NCBI GenBank assembly: GCA_964612995.1
Contig: CAZTGE010000096.1
Span: 1 to 16,018 of the forward strand
Source of the DNA: SLQH01 sp964612995
GTDB lineage: Bacteria > Planctomycetota > UBA11346
Length of the DNA: 16,018 nt
Direction: 5' to 3'
Both the position numbers and the translations under genes were made by a program. The notes beneath the pieces were generated by a model that saw nothing but the letters and a program-made list of their open reading frames with translations, was not told the origin of the DNA and searched no databases. Each line of letters starts with the position of its first letter. Position 1 is the stretch's first letter. This document shows positions 13,479-16,018 of the stretch, in pieces.

Positions 13479-15728
13479 ATGGTCACGAACGGTATCGATC
13501 CGCAGTACGCGCAGCGCGCGCGCGCTGCGCGCGCCGCGCTCAACGACAGCCCATTGCAGCGGCGCCTGCGGCACGAGGCGCCGCACAGTGTCGGCATGGT
13601 CTACTGGAATCCGCAGCACGAATCGGCGGACACGCTGCGCTGCGAGTTCCGACGCATCGCTAGGCTCGGGTTCGGCTTCGTGCGCCTGCATTGCATCGGC
13701 CCGGTCGAACGCGAGGAGGGGGTCTACGATTTCAGCTACCTCGATCAACGGCTCGCGGCCGCTGCGGCGGCCGGATTGAGCGTCTATCCGCATTTCGAGC
13801 TCGCCGAACCGAGTCCGGCCGCGCTCGCGCGCCACGGCCTCGACCGGGAGGCGGCCGCACGTCTCGGCCTCGAGGACGAACGCGTGCATGCGGCGGTCGC
13901 GGTGCGGGTGCGCGCGATCGTTGAACACTGTCGCGCGCATCCGGCCATGCGTGGCGGGGCCTGGCCGATCGGTGGCGAGCCGCCGCCCCAGCGTCTGGCC
14001 ATCGCAGACGCGGTCGATGCCGAACGCTTCGGCGCCTGGCTGCGCATGCGCTATCCCACGCCGCAAGCGGTGCACGCGGCGTGGTGCATCTATCCCGCAG
14101 TGGATGACCAGCTGCGGTTGCACGCCTCTGCTCGCGCGCTGCTGCACGTCGCCAGTTGGGAGGACGCGGTGCGGATCGCCGCCGCGATACCGCCCGGCGA
14201 AGCCGGTCAGGCGCTGGCGGTGACCGCGCTCAAGCACGAGGTCTTCGGGGTCCAGCGCGACATCATCCGCTTCCGTGCCGACCAGCTGATCGCCCAGCAC
14301 GAGTTGCTCACCGCGATGATCCGCGAGAGTGACACCGAGCACCCGGTGATCGTCGGCCACCATCAACTGCTCTACAACCACCCCCAGCTCGGCTGGGATG
14401 TCGCCGGCGCGGCCCGGGTCGCCGACGGCCACTATACCTCGATCCACCCCTCCTGGCATTTCGAGCCGGTCAAGGGCGAGCTGCACCGGCCGTTGTACAT
14501 GCAGGCACGGATGACCAACGACGCCTTCAAGGGCGGCTTCTCATCGGCCTACGAGACCGTCGGCGGTCCGGTGCAGTACTCCGGCGGCTACGGCAACCAC
14601 ATGGATCCGGCGCTGATGCGCACGTTGATGCTCAGCTATCTCGCGGCCGGTAACGAGTCGATCGCCTTCTGGCTCTGGCGCGCGCGGCCGGGAGGCATCG
14701 AGGCCGGCGAGTACGCGATGACCACCTATTCCGGGGCGTTGAGTTCCTGGGCCGAGGCGGCCGGGGCGGTGGCGCGGTGCATGCGCGATTGGCGCAGTGA
14801 ACTGTGGCAGGCCGCGAGCGAGCCCGAACTCGGCATCCTGCGCAGCTGGGACACGGAGATGTGCACTTCGCTCGAGCCTGGCCGGCACGATCTGCGCGAC
14901 GGCCCGACCGGCTACAGCAGCGGGCCCGGACAACAACACATCCGCGCCCTGATCGGCGCCCAGCGCGCGGCGATCGATCATCAGATCTGCTATCAGGTGC
15001 TCGATGAGCATGAGCTGTGTGCCGGGATCGCCGGGGCCTATCCGGCGATCTGCCTGCCGCACGTACGCAACCTATCGCAGGAGGCGCTCGCGGCCCTGTT
15101 GGAATACGTCACGCATGGCGGGCGGCTGATCGCCGATGTCCAGATCGCGTTCGAGGATCCCTGGGCCAAGCTGCGCGCACCGGGCACGGGCGGGATCGTA
15201 GAGCGGATCTTCGGTGGCTGGATCGACATGATCCACGATGCCCGGACCTGCGACCAGCGGGTGGACGACATCGCCATCACGGGATTCTACGGTGATCTGA
15301 CGACCACCCGTGCACGGGTGGTCAAGCGCTTCGCCGACGGCCGCCCGGCGATCAGCTCCTGCGTCACCGGGCGCGGCGAGGCGGTGCTGGTCGGTTTCGA
15401 CCTAGCGCGGATGTGCTGGGATCCCGACCGGCCGGCCTGCGAACGGCTGCTGGCGCAGCTCTGCCGCGGCGCGGCCCGAGCGCCCTGGACCAGCGACCTG
15501 CCGCTGACCTGGCGCCGCAGCTGCCCCGCCGCCGACCACTTCTTCCTGGTCAACGACGCCGCCGTGCCGCGGACGGCGAACATCCGCGTCCACGATCGCC
15601 GTTATCGCGCCGGACGCGACCTGCTCGCCGGTGCCGCGCTCGACCCGACGATGCCATTGGCGATCACGGTGGCCCCGGGCGACGCCGCCTGGATCCGTCT
15701 CGAGCGCGGGACCCAGCCGGCCCCATGA
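13479..15728 (+). CDS. GH42-like beta-galactosidase
   Basis: This 749-residue protein has the layout of GH42 enzymes, which cleave beta-galactosides such as plant galactan oligosaccharides. There is no signal peptide, so it is probably cytoplasmic. The TIM barrel (about 35-440) starts with SVGMVYWNPQHE and has GFVRLHCIGPVEREEGVYDF, the typical F.R......w...E...G.Y.F pattern. The acid/base site reads WPIGGEPPPQ, with Glu167 but Gly in place of the usual Asn before it. The nucleophile is probably Glu359 in SSAYETVGGPVQYSGG. A trimerisation-type domain follows (about 505-640; AICLPHVRNLSQEALAALLE, then THGGRLIAD), then a C-terminal beta domain. The divergent AraC-family gene is its likely regulator. 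The substrate needs not be lactose-like; galactosides are the best guess. Confidence 0.82.
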   Translation: MVTNGIDPQYAQRARAARAALNDSPLQRRLRHEAPHSVGMVYWNPQHESADTLRCEFRRIARLGFGFVRLHCIGPVEREEGVYDFSYLDQRLAAAAAAGLSVYPHFELAEPSPAALARHGLDREAAARLGLEDERVHAAVAVRVRAIVEHCRAHPAMRGGAWPIGGEPPPQRLAIADAVDAERFGAWLRMRYPTPQAVHAAWCIYPAVDDQLRLHASARALLHVASWEDAVRIAAAIPPGEAGQALAVTALKHEVFGVQRDIIRFRADQLIAQHELLTAMIRESDTEHPVIVGHHQLLYNHPQLGWDVAGAARVADGHYTSIHPSWHFEPVKGELHRPLYMQARMTNDAFKGGFSSAYETVGGPVQYSGGYGNHMDPALMRTLMLSYLAAGNESIAFWLWRARPGGIEAGEYAMTTYSGALSSWAEAAGAVARCMRDWRSELWQAASEPELGILRSWDTEMCTSLEPGRHDLRDGPTGYSSGPGQQHIRALIGAQRAAIDHQICYQVLDEHELCAGIAGAYPAICLPHVRNLSQEALAALLEYVTHGGRLIADVQIAFEDPWAKLRAPGTGGIVERIFGGWIDMIHDARTCDQRVDDIAITGFYGDLTTTRARVVKRFADGRPAISSCVTGRGEAVLVGFDLARMCWDPDRPACERLLAQLCRGAARAPWTSDLPLTWRRSCPAADHFFLVNDAAVPRTANIRVHDRRYRAGRDLLAGAALDPTMPLAITVAPGDAAWIRLERGTQPAP

Positions 15729-15735
15729 TCGACGG

Positions 15736-15751
15736 GCCCCTTACAGGGGGC
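15736..15751 (+). terminator. Short hairpin just after the GH42-like gene
   Basis: GCCCC (15736-15740) pairs with GGGGC (15747-15751) around a 6-base loop, 7 bases after the stop codon. The same G-run can alternatively pair with CCCC at 15757-15760. No T-run follows. It may contribute to transcription termination together with the stronger hairpin further down. Confidence 0.3.
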
Positions 15752-15816
15752 GCTGTCCCCTCGCGGCTTCGCCGCACTCCGGCTTCCTCGCTGTCGCTCG
15801 TCGCGCTCCACCGGCC

Positions 15817-15837
15817 GCAGGCCCCACCGGGGCCTGC
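15817..15837 (+). terminator. Strong 9-bp hairpin downstream of the GH42-like gene
   Basis: GCAGGCCCC (15817-15825) is an exact inverted repeat of GGGGCCTGC (15829-15837) with a 3-base ACC loop. It lies 88 bases after the stop codon. Only TAT follows, so it is not a textbook intrinsic terminator, though the stem is very stable. It may equally be part of a repeated intergenic element. Confidence 0.4.
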
Positions 15838-15963
15838 TATCGCTGCGCGATGCCGGCTCCGCCCCCGTGTCACTCTGACAAGACCTACCCGCCCGTACTG
15901 GCAGCCTGCGGCAGCCTCGGCCCGAACCGATGGTCAGCCGCCACAGCATCCATGAAGCACGCA

Positions 15964-16009
15964 GGTTCAGGCCGGATCTCAAAGACGGGCCCTTCAAAGC
16001 GCCTGAACC
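15964..16009. repeat. Inverted repeat with 28-base loop at the window end
   Basis: GGTTCAGGC (15964-15972) is perfectly complementary to GCCTGAACC (16001-16009). The loop holds the palindrome GGGCCC and two TCAAAG copies 15 bases apart. It could be a terminator for a gene beyond the window, a structured RNA, or part of an intergenic repeat. It does not fit the integron attC consensus. Confidence 0.4.
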
Positions 16010-16018
16010 GTCCACCCG

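Larger units (their letters stand above)
15729..16018. other. Hairpin-rich non-coding region, possible intergenic repeat
   Basis: I find no supportable gene in these 290 bases. Open frames exist, but they give low-complexity Arg/Ser/Pro-rich translations without domains. The stretch is full of short inverted repeats: GCCCC/GGGGC at 15736-15751, GCGGC/GCCGC at 15763-15775, a 9-bp hairpin at 15817-15837, and the pair GGTTCAGGC/GCCTGAACC at 15964-16009. The texture of 15757-15850, with repeated CGCTCG, CTTCGCC and GGCC steps, resembles dispersed intergenic repeats of GC-rich bacteria, but only one copy is visible in this window. Confidence 0.5.

Noticed and set aside
13401..14486. Extended start for the AraC-family regulator (675 residues)
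   Set aside because: The added part is antisense to the GH42-like gene and has no domain. From ATG 13400 the protein has the normal AraC-family length.
15964..16009. Integron attC site
   Set aside because: The arms GGTTCAGGC/GCCTGAACC do not fit the GTTRRRY/RYYYAAC core consensus, and no integrase or cassette array is visible.

Overview
This is a 16 kb, very GC-rich bacterial segment. It is densely coded and holds ten complete protein genes and one antisense overlap. I see no rRNA, tRNA, CRISPR, transposase, integrase or phage genes. The mix suggests a free-living heterotroph of the PVC group (Planctomycetota, Verrucomicrobiota or Lentisphaerota): large sugar-active enzymes, a stand-alone homocysteine methyltransferase domain, a Gfo/Idh/MocA oxidoreductase, a small secreted beta-rich protein, and an SPFH-protein/P-type-ATPase cluster. 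That placement is inferred from gene style, not from a marker gene.

Layout. Positions 1-309 are a non-coding leader with a strong hairpin and a Shine-Dalgarno sequence set in a hairpin loop, ahead of a homocysteine S-methyltransferase gene (310-1194, +). An 11-bp perfect hairpin (1216-1241) separates it from a convergent carbohydrate pair on the minus strand: a Gfo/Idh/MocA oxidoreductase (5236-4058) followed by a secreted clan GH-A-type glycoside hydrolase (3992-1323). A regulatory-looking gap with a TTGACA box and two CACGTTGA copies lies upstream of the pair. Next come a small unknown protein (5657-5385, -), a divergent nitroreductase (5841-6413, +) and a secreted beta-rich protein (6502-6984, +) that ends in a hairpin.

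The centre of the window (7095-12524, +) is a four-gene operon: three different SPFH/prohibitin-domain membrane proteins (HflK/HflC-like) followed by a heavy-metal-type (P1B) ATPase. All three junctions are 4-base stop/start overlaps (TTGA, GTGA, GTGA) with non-ATG starts and good Shine-Dalgarno sequences, so the four proteins are probably made in a fixed ratio. No FtsH gene is present. I infer a membrane-scaffolded metal pump; this is the most unusual system in the window.

The end of the ATPase gene overlaps the 3' end of a convergent AraC-family regulator (13400-12459, -) by 66 bases. The regulator is divergent from a GH42-like beta-galactosidase gene (13479-15728, +), and a 78-base gap carries overlapping promoter-like elements for both. 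This looks like a classic regulator/target pair for galactoside use. The last 290 bases are non-coding and rich in hairpins, probably terminator plus intergenic repeat material.

Two genes (the first SPFH gene and the AraC gene) have no Shine-Dalgarno sequence but have a -10-like box a few bases before the ATG, which suggests leaderless mRNAs.
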